Below, piece by piece: positions 43,894 through 52,662 of a DNA stretch of 64,000 bases. The position numbers and the translations under genes were made by a program. The notes beneath the pieces were generated by a model that had not been told where the DNA came from, searched no databases, and saw only the letters and a program-made list of their open reading frames with translations. Source of the DNA: an uncultured Anaeroplasmataceae bacterium (GTDB taxonomy: Bacteria; Bacillota_I; Bacilli_A; Acholeplasmatales; Anaeroplasmataceae); NCBI GenBank assembly GCA_910584005.1, contig CAJTXR010000002.1:62001-126000 (forward strand), written 5' to 3'. Numbering within the stretch: the first letter of the stretch is position 1; each line of letters begins with the position of its first letter.

Positions 43894-45649
43894 AAAGGAA
43901 ACAGTTTATTCAAAATCAACCTTATTTAAAAAGACATTACCTTATATCTTGAAGGAAAAATGGTTAGTGTTACTTGCTTTTGTGCTATCCATAGGAGTAG
44001 CTGTTTTAACGACGATTTCTCCATTACTTACAAAAAAAATTCTAGATGAGTTTATTGCGATTCAAGCAACAAATAAAATCATTGAGTACTTAATTATTTA
44101 TTTTGTTTTAATCATCATTGTAGTTATTATGCGATATTTTTTGCAATATGTTCAAACTTTAACAGGAATGCATATTGAAAAAAATTTAAGGGAAGATGCA
44201 ATTCGTAAAATTGATTATTTACCTGTGGACTACTATTCTTTAGAACCAGATGGAAAGATTGTTGCTAAAATAACATCTGATAGTAATGGGGTTCGTACAT
44301 TTTATATGACCATGTTTTCTATAATAAATGCTTTATTAAATATTTGTATAGTTTACGTAGGTTTAATTTTATTAGAACCAATGCTAGGATTAATCATCTT
44401 AGCTGTGGTACCAGTAATCCTAATATGGATTACAATATACCGTAAGAAAGTTCATGGATATTATTTAGATTTAAGAGAAACAGGCTCGAGAATTACGGGT
44501 AAATTAAATGAATTAATCAGTGGGGCTTTAATTATTCAAGATTTTAATCAAGAAGAAAATATGATGGATGAGTATAAAGAATTGGTAAATCGGTATAATT
44601 ATAATGACGTTAAAGCGAATACAATTAATATTTACTTTGGATGGGAATTGTTAGTTATCGTCCGCCGTTTAGCTGAAACAGGAATTCTATTTTATTTAGG
44701 CTTCCAAGCTACTCAAATTGGAGGTATTGTTGTTACAGCGGGATTAATTACAACCTTTTTAGATTATCTTGCTCGAATGATTAACCCAATCAATGCGATT
44801 TTTAATAATTTAAACGAATTAGAGGATTCTTTAGTTGCCGCAAATCGTGTGTTTATGTTTATGGATGAGGATAATGATACAAGAGTATTAGATGGTGAAG
44901 AAGCACCTGAAGAAATTATTGGTGCGGTTGAATTTGAGCATATTAAATTTGCATATATAGATGATAATTATGTTTTAAAGGATTTATCTTTAAAGGTAGA
45001 AGCTGGCAAGAAAATTGGTATCGTTGGTCATACAGGGAGTGGTAAGTCTTCTTTAATGAATTTATTATTAGGATACAATGATTACCAAGAAGGTAGACTT
45101 TTAGTAGATGGAGTAGATATTAAAACGTATAATAAAGCCTCCTACCGGAAGAACTTAGGAATTGTATTGCAAACTCCTGCTTTATTCGCTGGAACGATTC
45201 GTTCTAATGTAACAATGGAACGGGATATTTATACCGATGAAGAAATAACAAAGGTCATTGAAGAAGTTGGAGCGGGATATATGCTATCTAAAAATGAACT
45301 TGGACTAGATACACCGATATCTTTTAGAGGGGAAAACTTATCCTTAGGGGAAAAACAACTTTTATCTTTTGCTCGTATTTTGTTACGCAAACCTAAAATA
45401 TTAGTTCTAGATGAAGCTACTGCTAATATTGATAGTGAAACGGAAATTAAAATCAAGCAGGCTATGGATGTTGTAGCTAAGGGAAGAACTACTTTTATTA
45501 TTGCTCACCGGCTTTCAACAATTAAGGATGCGGATGAAATTGTGGTTTTAGATCATGGAGAAATTGTGGGGAAGGGAAGTCATAGTTCTTTATATCAGGA
45601 ATGTCCGATTTATAAAGATATGTATGATTCACAATTTGAACAAAAATAA
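43886..45649 (+). CDS. ABC exporter half-transporter, partner subunit (YheH/BmrD-like)
   Basis: 587 aa. GHTGSGKSS Walker A, Walker B ILVLDEATANID with the catalytic Glu, and AHRLSTI are normal, but the signature is LSLGEKQLL instead of LSGGQ. Together with the Asp in its partner this gives one full and one degenerate ATP site. ATG 43886 is chosen (ATGCGTAA overlap with the upstream stop); GTG 43877 is possible. Confidence 0.88.
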   Translation: MRKKETVYSKSTLFKKTLPYILKEKWLVLLAFVLSIGVAVLTTISPLLTKKILDEFIAIQATNKIIEYLIIYFVLIIIVVIMRYFLQYVQTLTGMHIEKNLREDAIRKIDYLPVDYYSLEPDGKIVAKITSDSNGVRTFYMTMFSIINALLNICIVYVGLILLEPMLGLIILAVVPVILIWITIYRKKVHGYYLDLRETGSRITGKLNELISGALIIQDFNQEENMMDEYKELVNRYNYNDVKANTINIYFGWELLVIVRRLAETGILFYLGFQATQIGGIVVTAGLITTFLDYLARMINPINAIFNNLNELEDSLVAANRVFMFMDEDNDTRVLDGEEAPEEIIGAVEFEHIKFAYIDDNYVLKDLSLKVEAGKKIGIVGHTGSGKSSLMNLLLGYNDYQEGRLLVDGVDIKTYNKASYRKNLGIVLQTPALFAGTIRSNVTMERDIYTDEEITKVIEEVGAGYMLSKNELGLDTPISFRGENLSLGEKQLLSFARILLRKPKILVLDEATANIDSETEIKIKQAMDVVAKGRTTFIIAHRLSTIKDADEIVVLDHGEIVGKGSHSSLYQECPIYKDMYDSQFEQK

Positions 45650-45742
45650 ATGAAGCTAATTTAATTTGCAAAATATAATATTCTATGATAATATAAAAGA
45701 AATTTTGATTTAAATATTATGAGTAAAGAAGTAGGAGAGCAT

Positions 45743-46192
45743 ATGAATACATCAGGAAAAATTAGAATTGGATTAAGCATATCATTTGTTTTATTATTCA
45801 TTATCATTCTTATTCCATTTATTTTTCGCCCAAATAGCAATCGGTGGAAACAAACAAGTATAGAGAAAAATTGGAATATTGCTTTACCTAAGAGCTCTCA
45901 AGTTTTGTATTATAAACAAAGTGGATTTTCCTTTTTTGGTGAGGGGGATTATTATACCATTTTTCAAATTGAATCGGAGTTGGATTTAGATGAGTTTCAT
46001 CCGATGAATATAGAACTAAAAGAAGAGGTTGAAAGCTGGTATAAGCATTCTAATCTAGAAATTGATTTAGAACAAAAGTTTCCTTTAGATTATCCATCTT
46101 TGGTAAATAAAAAGAAGAAAAAGGAGAATACATGTATTCTATTATATGATTCTACTTTGAAACAACTCTATGTTTTCCAAACCTTTCGATAG
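45743..46192 (+). CDS. Unknown single-pass membrane protein, 149 aa
   Basis: One membrane segment (about residues 9-27, ISFVLLFIIILIPFIF) is followed by an external domain of about 115 residues with many aromatic and charged residues. AGGAGAG precedes ATG 45743, better than the in-frame ATG at 45719. It sits between the ABC exporter and the aromatic operon; a terminator follows. No family recognised. Confidence 0.65.
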   Translation: MNTSGKIRIGLSISFVLLFIIILIPFIFRPNSNRWKQTSIEKNWNIALPKSSQVLYYKQSGFSFFGEGDYYTIFQIESELDLDEFHPMNIELKEEVESWYKHSNLEIDLEQKFPLDYPSLVNKKKKKENTCILLYDSTLKQLYVFQTFR

Positions 46193-46220
46193 AAACTGCA
46201 AAGTATTTTGCAGTTTTTTT
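46193..46220 (+). terminator. Terminator before the aromatic operon
   Basis: AAACTGCAAA pairs with TTTGCAGTTT, followed by a T run. Confidence 0.75.
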
Positions 46221-46246
46221 GTTTCCCTTTTCCTTTTCGCCTTTTC

Positions 46247-46275
46247 TTGAAAGATTTAGAATATTGTGATAAAAT
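46247..46275 (+). promoter_or_regulatory. Promoter for the aromatic operon
   Basis: TTGAAA (46247-46252) and TAAAAT (46270-46275) are 17 bases apart, with TGA before the -10. No T-box or trp-type leader was seen in the 38 bases to the start codon. Confidence 0.6.
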
Positions 46276-46312
46276 AAAAGCCAAGAATAATGAATATGAG
46301 AGGTGTTGTTTT

Positions 46313-47332
46313 ATGATCATACGAATGAAACAAAATATAACGAAAAAAGAATATGAAAATATAGTTAAATATTTTAAAGATAGAAATTTAGAAGTCAAAG
46401 ATGCAAGTAGTGGAGATGTAATCGTTGTTGGTATCATCGGAGATACAACCAAAACAATGGATAGCGATGTTTATGCTTTACCAGGAGTGGATACGATTAC
46501 TCGAATTCAAGTTCCTTATAAAAAAGCATCGAAAGCATTTCACCCAGAACCTACAATAATCGATGTTTGTGGAGTGAAAATCGGGGGAGGAAATTTTACA
46601 GTTATGGCAGGGCCATGTTCTGTTGAAACCCATGACCAAATTGTAAGTGTTGCCGAAAGTGTAAAGAAGAGTGGAGCACATATTTTAAGAGGTGGAGCCT
46701 ATAAACCAAGAACATCCCCTTATGCTTTTCAAGGATTGGAATTAGAGGGACTTGATCTTTTGATGGAAGCTAGAAAGGAAACTCACTTGCCAATTATTAC
46801 TGAAATTCAATCTGAAGATTTAATTGATCGTTTTGTAAAGGATGTGGATATTATTCAGGTTGGTGCTAGGAATATGCAAAATTTCCATTTGTTAAAGGCA
46901 TTAGGCAAAATTGATAAGCCGATCTTATTAAAGCGTGGTCTTTCTGCAACTATAGAAGAATGGTTAATGGCTGCAGAATATATTTTAGCTGGTGGGAATG
47001 ATAAGGTAATCTTATGTGAAAGAGGAATTCGCACCTTTGAAAAATATACTAGAAATACATTAGATCTTTCTGCTGTTTTAGCAGTAAAAGAATTATCGCA
47101 TTTGCCTGTCATTGTTGACCCTTCTCATGCGGCAGGAAAATGGTCTATGGTAGAAGATTTATCTAAGGCCGTTTTGGCAGTTGGTGCTGATGGAATTATT
47201 GTTGAAGTCCATAATAATCCTGAATGTGCGTTATGTGATGGGGCTCAAAGTTTAAAACCAGAACGATTTGATCATATGATGAAGCAATTAAAGCTGATTG
47301 CTCCTATTGTAGGAAAGAAAATAGAAGAATGA
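46313..47332 (+). CDS. aroF: DAHP synthase, type I beta
   Basis: 339 aa. An N-terminal ferredoxin-like regulatory domain (to about residue 70, MIIRMKQNITKKEYENIV) precedes the KDO8P/DAHP barrel (MAGPCSVET, RGGAYKPRTSPYAFQG, ILLKRGLSATIEEWL, CERGIRTFEKYTRNTLD, VDPSHAAGKWSMV). It condenses PEP with erythrose 4-phosphate. The N-terminal domain of the Thermotoga homologue mediates feedback inhibition by aromatic amino acids, probably so here. AGAGGTG precedes ATG 46313. The first gene of the operon; its end overlaps tyrA by 4 bases. Confidence 0.95.
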   Translation: MIIRMKQNITKKEYENIVKYFKDRNLEVKDASSGDVIVVGIIGDTTKTMDSDVYALPGVDTITRIQVPYKKASKAFHPEPTIIDVCGVKIGGGNFTVMAGPCSVETHDQIVSVAESVKKSGAHILRGGAYKPRTSPYAFQGLELEGLDLLMEARKETHLPIITEIQSEDLIDRFVKDVDIIQVGARNMQNFHLLKALGKIDKPILLKRGLSATIEEWLMAAEYILAGGNDKVILCERGIRTFEKYTRNTLDLSAVLAVKELSHLPVIVDPSHAAGKWSMVEDLSKAVLAVGADGIIVEVHNNPECALCDGAQSLKPERFDHMMKQLKLIAPIVGKKIEE

Positions 47333-48159
47333 AAGTTTTAATTGTAGGCTTAGGATTGATTGGTGGTTCGTATGCAGAAGGGCTTTCTAAAAAGGGATAT
47401 GAGGTATATGGTATCGATCAAAATGAAAAGCCAATCCAGTATGCTATAGAAAAAGGCTGGATTCAAGATACTTTAGATTCTAAAGTAACGATTATAAATA
47501 AGGCAGATATTATCATTCTTGCAATTTACCCTCAAGCTATTCTTGAGTTTTTAAAGGATAATCAATCCAATTTTAAAAAAGGACAATTGATTACAGATGT
47601 TTGTGGTGTTAAATCTAGTTTTGTAAATAAAGCTACACTTTTAGCAACTCCTGCTTTATATCTTTCTCATCACCCTATGGCAGGAAAAGAAAAAATCGGA
47701 ATTGAATTTTCAGATTGTTCTATTTTTAAAAAAGCAAATTTTTTAATTACGCCGTTAAAAAACACACCAATAGAAGCAATTAAAATTTTAGATCAAATTG
47801 CTAGAGATTTAGAATTTGGTAAAGTTTCTATTATGAGCCCTGAACGACATGATGAAATGATTGGATTTACTTCTCAACTCACTCATGCGATTGCGGTATC
47901 TTTAGTCAATAGTGATCATGATTGCGATACTGTGAATTTTATAGGCGATTCCTATCGGGATTTAACTCGTATCGCAATGATTAATGAAAATCTTTGGAGT
48001 GAACTTTTTTTAGAAAATAAAACTGCTTTACTATCTCATATTGAGTCATTTGAAGAGCAGTTAGACATTTTAAAAAATGCATTAAAAACAAATGATCAAA
48101 TTAAATTAAATGAATTATTTAAAACCTCAACACAAATTAGAAGGAAGATGGAAAAGTGA
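47329..48159 (+). CDS. tyrA: Prephenate dehydrogenase
   Basis: 276 aa. The NAD-binding Rossmann motif GLGLIGGSYAEGL opens the protein; SHHPMAGKEKIG and the GFTSQLTHAIAVSLV helix with a conserved His are family marks. It converts prephenate to hydroxyphenylpyruvate for tyrosine. No ACT domain is present. Overlaps both neighbours by 4 bases (ATGA type). Confidence 0.93.
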   Translation: MKVLIVGLGLIGGSYAEGLSKKGYEVYGIDQNEKPIQYAIEKGWIQDTLDSKVTIINKADIIILAIYPQAILEFLKDNQSNFKKGQLITDVCGVKSSFVNKATLLATPALYLSHHPMAGKEKIGIEFSDCSIFKKANFLITPLKNTPIEAIKILDQIARDLEFGKVSIMSPERHDEMIGFTSQLTHAIAVSLVNSDHDCDTVNFIGDSYRDLTRIAMINENLWSELFLENKTALLSHIESFEEQLDILKNALKTNDQIKLNELFKTSTQIRRKMEK

Positions 48160-49181
48160 AAAGAGTAAAGATTCAATTAAAAAAAAATTCTTATGAAATC
48201 ATAATAGAAAAAGATTTACTTTCTCGTCTTTCTTTTTTTATTGCAGAAATTTATAAAAATAAAAAAATATATATCATTACTGATGATCAGGTTGCCGAAT
48301 TTTATTTACAAAAAGTTAGAACTATATTAGAAGAAAAATTTATTGTAGAAGATGTCATTGTTCCCCATGGGGAAAGTTCTAAATCCATAGAAACCTATTG
48401 TTCAGTTGTAAAACAATTATTAAATAAAAATATCAGAAGAAATGAACTATTACTCGCACTTGGTGGGGGTGTAATTGGGGATTTAACTGGTTTTGTTGCG
48501 GCAACCTTATATCGAGGGCTTCCATATATGAGTATTCCAACTTCGCTTTTAAGTCAAATGGATTCCTCTATCGGTGGGAAAACAGGAATCGATTTTGATG
48601 AAAGAAAAAATATAATTGGTTGTTTTAAACAGCCTAAACTCGTTTTAATTGATCCAAATACATTAAATACACTTCCGGTAGAGGAATTTAAAAATGGAAT
48701 GGGAGAATTGATAAAGCATGCTGTTATTGGAAATCCAAAATTATTTCAAATGCTTTTATCTAAACCTGAAATTGATGAAGAAATTATCTTTGAGAGTTTA
48801 ACTGTAAAAAAGCATTTAGTAGAAGCAGATGAATTTGATCAAGGGGAACGAATGCTGCTTAATTTTGGACACACTTTTGGTCATGCAATTGAACTGAAAT
48901 ATAATTTAAAGCATGGGCATGCCGTCGCATTAGGGATGTTAATGGCAATTCATTTTGGAATTGATTTAGGAATTACAAATAAAGAAGTATACTCTAAAAT
49001 TTTAACTATTTTAAATTTATATGAAATTTCTTATCAAGAGTACAATTACAAAGCATATGTAAAAGATATTGTTTACGATAAAAAAAATATAGCTGGAGTA
49101 ATTCAATTTGTCCTTTTAAGAGATATTGGAAAAGCATTTTTATATCCAGTAGAAGAATCAAAATTAAAGGAGTTGTTATAA
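48156..49181 (+). CDS. aroB: 3-dehydroquinate synthase
   Basis: 341 aa. LALGGGVIGDLTGFVAATLYRG, PTSLLSQMDSSIGGKTGID and FGHTFGHAIE (metal ligands) are the AroB motifs. It closes DAHP to dehydroquinate using NAD and zinc. Overlaps tyrA by 4 bases and abuts aroA. Confidence 0.96.
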   Translation: MKRVKIQLKKNSYEIIIEKDLLSRLSFFIAEIYKNKKIYIITDDQVAEFYLQKVRTILEEKFIVEDVIVPHGESSKSIETYCSVVKQLLNKNIRRNELLLALGGGVIGDLTGFVAATLYRGLPYMSIPTSLLSQMDSSIGGKTGIDFDERKNIIGCFKQPKLVLIDPNTLNTLPVEEFKNGMGELIKHAVIGNPKLFQMLLSKPEIDEEIIFESLTVKKHLVEADEFDQGERMLLNFGHTFGHAIELKYNLKHGHAVALGMLMAIHFGIDLGITNKEVYSKILTILNLYEISYQEYNYKAYVKDIVYDKKNIAGVIQFVLLRDIGKAFLYPVEESKLKELL

Positions 49182-50447
49182 TTGAATATTAAAATACATC
49201 CTAGAAAATTAAAAGGAAGCCTTGTGGTTCCTCCGTCTAAAAGTCTTTCTCATCGAGCAATCATAGCAGCAAGTTTGGCTCATGGAACTAGTGTTATTTC
49301 AAATGTTGTATTGTCAAAGGATATTTTAGCAACAATTGAAGGAATGAAAGCATTTGGAGCCAAAATTACAATAGAAGATCATACCCTTACAATTGTGGGG
49401 ACTAAAGTTCAACGCTGTAAGGATCAAATTGATGCGAACGAATCAGGGTCAACCTTACGTTTTTTAATTCCGATTGCTTTAGTAAATGAAGAACCGATTT
49501 GTTTTACAGGTAAAAATCAACTGGTTCATCGTCCACTCGATGCTTATTTTGAAATTTTTGAGCAGTTGGGGATTTCCTACACGCATAAACAACAAGAGTA
49601 TTTACCTTTACATCTTCATGGCAAATTAAAACCAGATACGTATTATTTGCGAGGAGATGTTTCTTCACAGTTTATTACAGGGTTACTCTATGCTTTACCT
49701 TTATTAGAAGGAGATTCTAAAATTATCATCACAACAGAATTAGAATCTAAAGGATATATTGATTTAACCTTAGATATCCTAAAACAATTTGGAATTATTA
49801 TATCTCATCAAAATTATAAAGAATTTTATATTAAAGGAAATCAATCCTATTGTCCTTGTAATTATATGGTGGAGGGCGATTATTCACAAGTTGCTTTCTT
49901 TTTAGTTGCGGGAGCATTGGGGGCAGATATTAAACTATATGGAATGAGAAAAGATTCCTATCAAGGAGATAAAAAAATAATTGAAGATATCATAAAAATG
50001 CAAGGAAATCTAAGATATGAAGAAGATTATATTTGTTGTAATCCAAGCCAAACGGTTGGAACAACCATTGATTTTTCACAATCTCCAGATTTAGGACCAG
50101 CATTAACTGTATTGGCTAGCTTATCTAAAGGGACCTCTTTATTTATAAAGGCTAGCAGGCTTAGAATCAAAGAATGTGATCGAATTACTTGTATGCGGCA
50201 GGAATTAGAAAAAATGGGAGCCAAAATAGAAGAATTTTCCGATGGAATGAAAATAGAAGGTGTGGAAAAACTAAAAGGAGCTATTTTAGATTCTCATAAT
50301 GATCACCGGGTAGCTATGGCACTTGCAATGGCATCTTTAAAAACTGAAGGAGAAATTGTCATCAAAAATGCAGAATGTGTTTCTAAATCATTTCCTGATT
50401 TTTGGGATGTATTTAAAGCCTTAGGAGGAGAGATAATTTATGAATAA
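49182..50447 (+). CDS. aroA: EPSP synthase (3-phosphoshikimate 1-carboxyvinyltransferase)
   Basis: 421 aa. PPSKSLSHRAIIAASLA, SGSTLRFLIPIAL, SSQFITGLLYALPLL and the C-terminal DHRVAMALAMASL are the substrate-binding motifs. It adds PEP to shikimate 3-phosphate, so the pathway must have some shikimate kinase. TTG 49182 immediately follows the aroB stop with AAAGGAG 9 bases upstream. Overlaps the chorismate mutase gene by 8 bases. Confidence 0.96.
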   Translation: MNIKIHPRKLKGSLVVPPSKSLSHRAIIAASLAHGTSVISNVVLSKDILATIEGMKAFGAKITIEDHTLTIVGTKVQRCKDQIDANESGSTLRFLIPIALVNEEPICFTGKNQLVHRPLDAYFEIFEQLGISYTHKQQEYLPLHLHGKLKPDTYYLRGDVSSQFITGLLYALPLLEGDSKIIITTELESKGYIDLTLDILKQFGIIISHQNYKEFYIKGNQSYCPCNYMVEGDYSQVAFFLVAGALGADIKLYGMRKDSYQGDKKIIEDIIKMQGNLRYEEDYICCNPSQTVGTTIDFSQSPDLGPALTVLASLSKGTSLFIKASRLRIKECDRITCMRQELEKMGAKIEEFSDGMKIEGVEKLKGAILDSHNDHRVAMALAMASLKTEGEIVIKNAECVSKSFPDFWDVFKALGGEIIYE

Positions 50448-50709
50448 ATTAGAAATTGCAAGAAAGAAAATAAATGAAATCGATGAACAAATGTTACGTT
50501 TATTTGAAGAGAGAATGAAAGCATCTGAAATGGTTGCAGAATATAAAAAAGAAAATGGTTTACCTATTTTTGATGGAACAAGGGAACAGGAAATTATTGC
50601 TCATCATTTAGAATTGCTTAAGGATAAGAAATTAGCAATGTATTATTTAACTTTTTTTGAAGGTGTATTATCTTCATCTAAAGATTACCAAAAGGATTTA
50701 CTTAAATGA
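50440..50709 (+). CDS. Chorismate mutase, AroQ type
   Basis: 89 aa, three-helix AroQ fold. ARKKINEIDEQMLRLFEERMKASEMVAEYKKENG matches the family, with the basic active-site residues and Glu present. It converts chorismate to prephenate for TyrA. Overlaps aroA by 8 bases and the aroE fusion by 4. Confidence 0.9.
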   Translation: MNKLEIARKKINEIDEQMLRLFEERMKASEMVAEYKKENGLPIFDGTREQEIIAHHLELLKDKKLAMYYLTFFEGVLSSSKDYQKDLLK

Positions 50710-52106
50710 AACATTATGGTTTATTAGGAGAACATTTATCTCATAGTTATTCTAAAATGATTCATCAATATTTATTTAAAGAATTTAATTTGGATGCAGA
50801 TTATTCTTTGATTGAATGTCAAGAACAAGATTTAAAGTACTGGATTAAAAAAATAAGAACCAAGGAATTTTCTGGTTTTAATGTTACAATTCCATATAAG
50901 AAAAAGATAATGTCTTATTTAGATGTTATAGATGAAAAGGCAATCAAGATTGGTAGCGTAAATACAGTGTACCTTCTAGATGGTAAGGTTCATGGTACTA
51001 ATACAGATTATGATGGATTTTTAGAAACATTAAACTATTATCAAATTGATGTCAAAAATAAAAATTGTTATATATTAGGAACAGGGGGAGCTTCTTTAGC
51101 AGTTCTACAAGTGCTTCAGGATTTAGGAGGCATATGTTCTACTGTATCTAGAACGCCAAATACTAATCAAATTGGGTATTTTGAATTAAAGAATAAAGAT
51201 ATAGATCTTTTGGTAAATACGACTCCTGTAGGAATGTATCCAAATGTAAATGAAAGTCCTGTACCAAAGGAGATTGCTCTTCAAGCAAAAACAGTTATAG
51301 ATATTATTTTTAATCCTGAAAGAACACAATTATTGAAGGATGCAAATTCAGGAATGAATGGACTTTATATGCTTGTTCTTCAAGCCATTCGGGCAGAAGA
51401 AATTTGGCAAAAAAGAAAATTAGAAATTCAAATAAGTTTTCTTCTTTCTACATTTCGTTTTTTGCTAGATTTACCTAAAGAAATTTTTCTTTATGTAAAA
51501 GATCTTACTTTTACAAAAGATCAGATTGGACAAAGCGAAGATTATGTTTACCAATTTGAACAAAAATATATATTAAAAATATCTAAGGATAAAAGTGCAT
51601 TAAAAAGAGAAAAAGAATGTGTAGATTGGCTATCAGAAAAGATTTTAGGATCTAAAAGTGTGGCATGGGTAGAAGGGGATACATCATATTATTTAAGAAC
51701 AGTTATTGAAGGAGAGCCTTTATCTTCTAAACGGTTTTTAGATCAACCGCTTCTTTTAATTCGTATTTTAAAACAAGCAATTTTAACTTTAAGAAAACTA
51801 GACCAGTATTCTTGTCCGTTCCAATCAAAAGATAGTGTAGGAGCTTCCTTTGTTCATGGAGATTTGTGTTTGCCAAATATTTTAGTAAATAAAGATAATG
51901 AGTTTTGTGGTTTTATTGATCTTGGAAATGCAGGTTTGGGAGATCCATATTATGATTATGCTTGGCTTTTATGGAGCTTTGAATATAATTTAAAAACAGA
52001 TCAATTTAATTCTATGTTATTAGAAACTTTAGGGGTAAAGATGACAGAAGAAATCTATCAAAAATATATTCCTATTTCATATTTAGAGCAGTTAAAAAGA
52101 AACTAG
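50706..52106 (+). CDS. aroE: Shikimate dehydrogenase fused to an APH(3')-like kinase domain
   Basis: 466 aa. Residues 1-250 are AroE: SHSYSK, NVTIPYK with Lys-65, GTNTDYDG with Asp-101, the NADP loop GTGGAS (125-130), NTTPVGM and GLYMLVLQA. Residues about 260-466 are a complete aminoglycoside-phosphotransferase fold: Lys-291 (ILKIS), Glu-302, the catalytic loop HGDLCLPN with Asp-386 and Asn-391, and IDLGNAGLGD with metal-binding Asp-405. No aroK is in the operon. AroE makes shikimate, so the attached kinase is a prime candidate for shikimate phosphorylation. This is inference; antibiotic resistance is unlikely in this setting. Confidence 0.88.
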   Translation: MKHYGLLGEHLSHSYSKMIHQYLFKEFNLDADYSLIECQEQDLKYWIKKIRTKEFSGFNVTIPYKKKIMSYLDVIDEKAIKIGSVNTVYLLDGKVHGTNTDYDGFLETLNYYQIDVKNKNCYILGTGGASLAVLQVLQDLGGICSTVSRTPNTNQIGYFELKNKDIDLLVNTTPVGMYPNVNESPVPKEIALQAKTVIDIIFNPERTQLLKDANSGMNGLYMLVLQAIRAEEIWQKRKLEIQISFLLSTFRFLLDLPKEIFLYVKDLTFTKDQIGQSEDYVYQFEQKYILKISKDKSALKREKECVDWLSEKILGSKSVAWVEGDTSYYLRTVIEGEPLSSKRFLDQPLLLIRILKQAILTLRKLDQYSCPFQSKDSVGASFVHGDLCLPNILVNKDNEFCGFIDLGNAGLGDPYYDYAWLLWSFEYNLKTDQFNSMLLETLGVKMTEEIYQKYIPISYLEQLKRN

Positions 52107-52116
52107 GTGAATGGTA

Positions 52117-52659
52117 TTGGAATATATAGAGGTAAATGAAAAAAGGTATACCATTTTAAAACTTTTGGGAAAAGGAAAGGGCGGATATTCTTATCTTGTG
52201 TCTTTTGAAAACAAGTTCTATGTATGCAAACAAATTCATCATGAGCCTTGTTCTTATTATACTTTTGGTAATAAACTTGAGTCAGAATTAAAGGATTATG
52301 AAACGTTAAAGAATATTGGTATATGTATGCCCAAACTACTTTCTGTAGATTATAAAAATGAACGTATAATAAAAGAATATATAGATGGACCTACCATTTA
52401 TGAACTTATTTTAAAAGGATGTTTGAAAGAAGAGTATCGTACACAATTAAAAGAAATGTGTAATCTTTTATACCCAGCCGGACTAAACATTGATTATTTT
52501 CCTACGAATTTTGTAGTTCAAAATCATCAAATCTATTATATTGATTACGAATGTAATTCTTATATGGAACAATGGAATTATGAAAATTGGGGGATAAAAT
52601 ATTGGTATAAAACGAAGGAATTTATAGAGTATTCCACTAAGAAAGAAAAAGAGGTGTAA
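52117..52659 (+). CDS. Small protein-kinase-fold protein in the aromatic operon
   Basis: 180 aa. A glycine loop GKGKGGYSYLV, ATP Lys in VCKQIHHEP, a catalytic-loop DYFPTN with the Asp and Asn five apart, and a metal-binding IDYE give a minimal Bud32/RIO-like kinase core. AGGTGA (52105-52110) favours TTG 52117 over the adjoining ATG 52111. It lies between the aroE fusion and aroC with gaps of 10 and 3 bases. I recall similar proteins in Firmicutes but no function. Could phosphorylate a small molecule or a protein. Confidence 0.7.
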   Translation: MEYIEVNEKRYTILKLLGKGKGGYSYLVSFENKFYVCKQIHHEPCSYYTFGNKLESELKDYETLKNIGICMPKLLSVDYKNERIIKEYIDGPTIYELILKGCLKEEYRTQLKEMCNLLYPAGLNIDYFPTNFVVQNHQIYYIDYECNSYMEQWNYENWGIKYWYKTKEFIEYSTKKEKEV

Positions 52660-52662
52660 GGA

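Noticed and set aside
51480..52106. Aminoglycoside resistance gene
   Set aside because: The APH-like domain is fused in frame to AroE and embedded in an aromatic biosynthesis operon; no mobile-element context is present.
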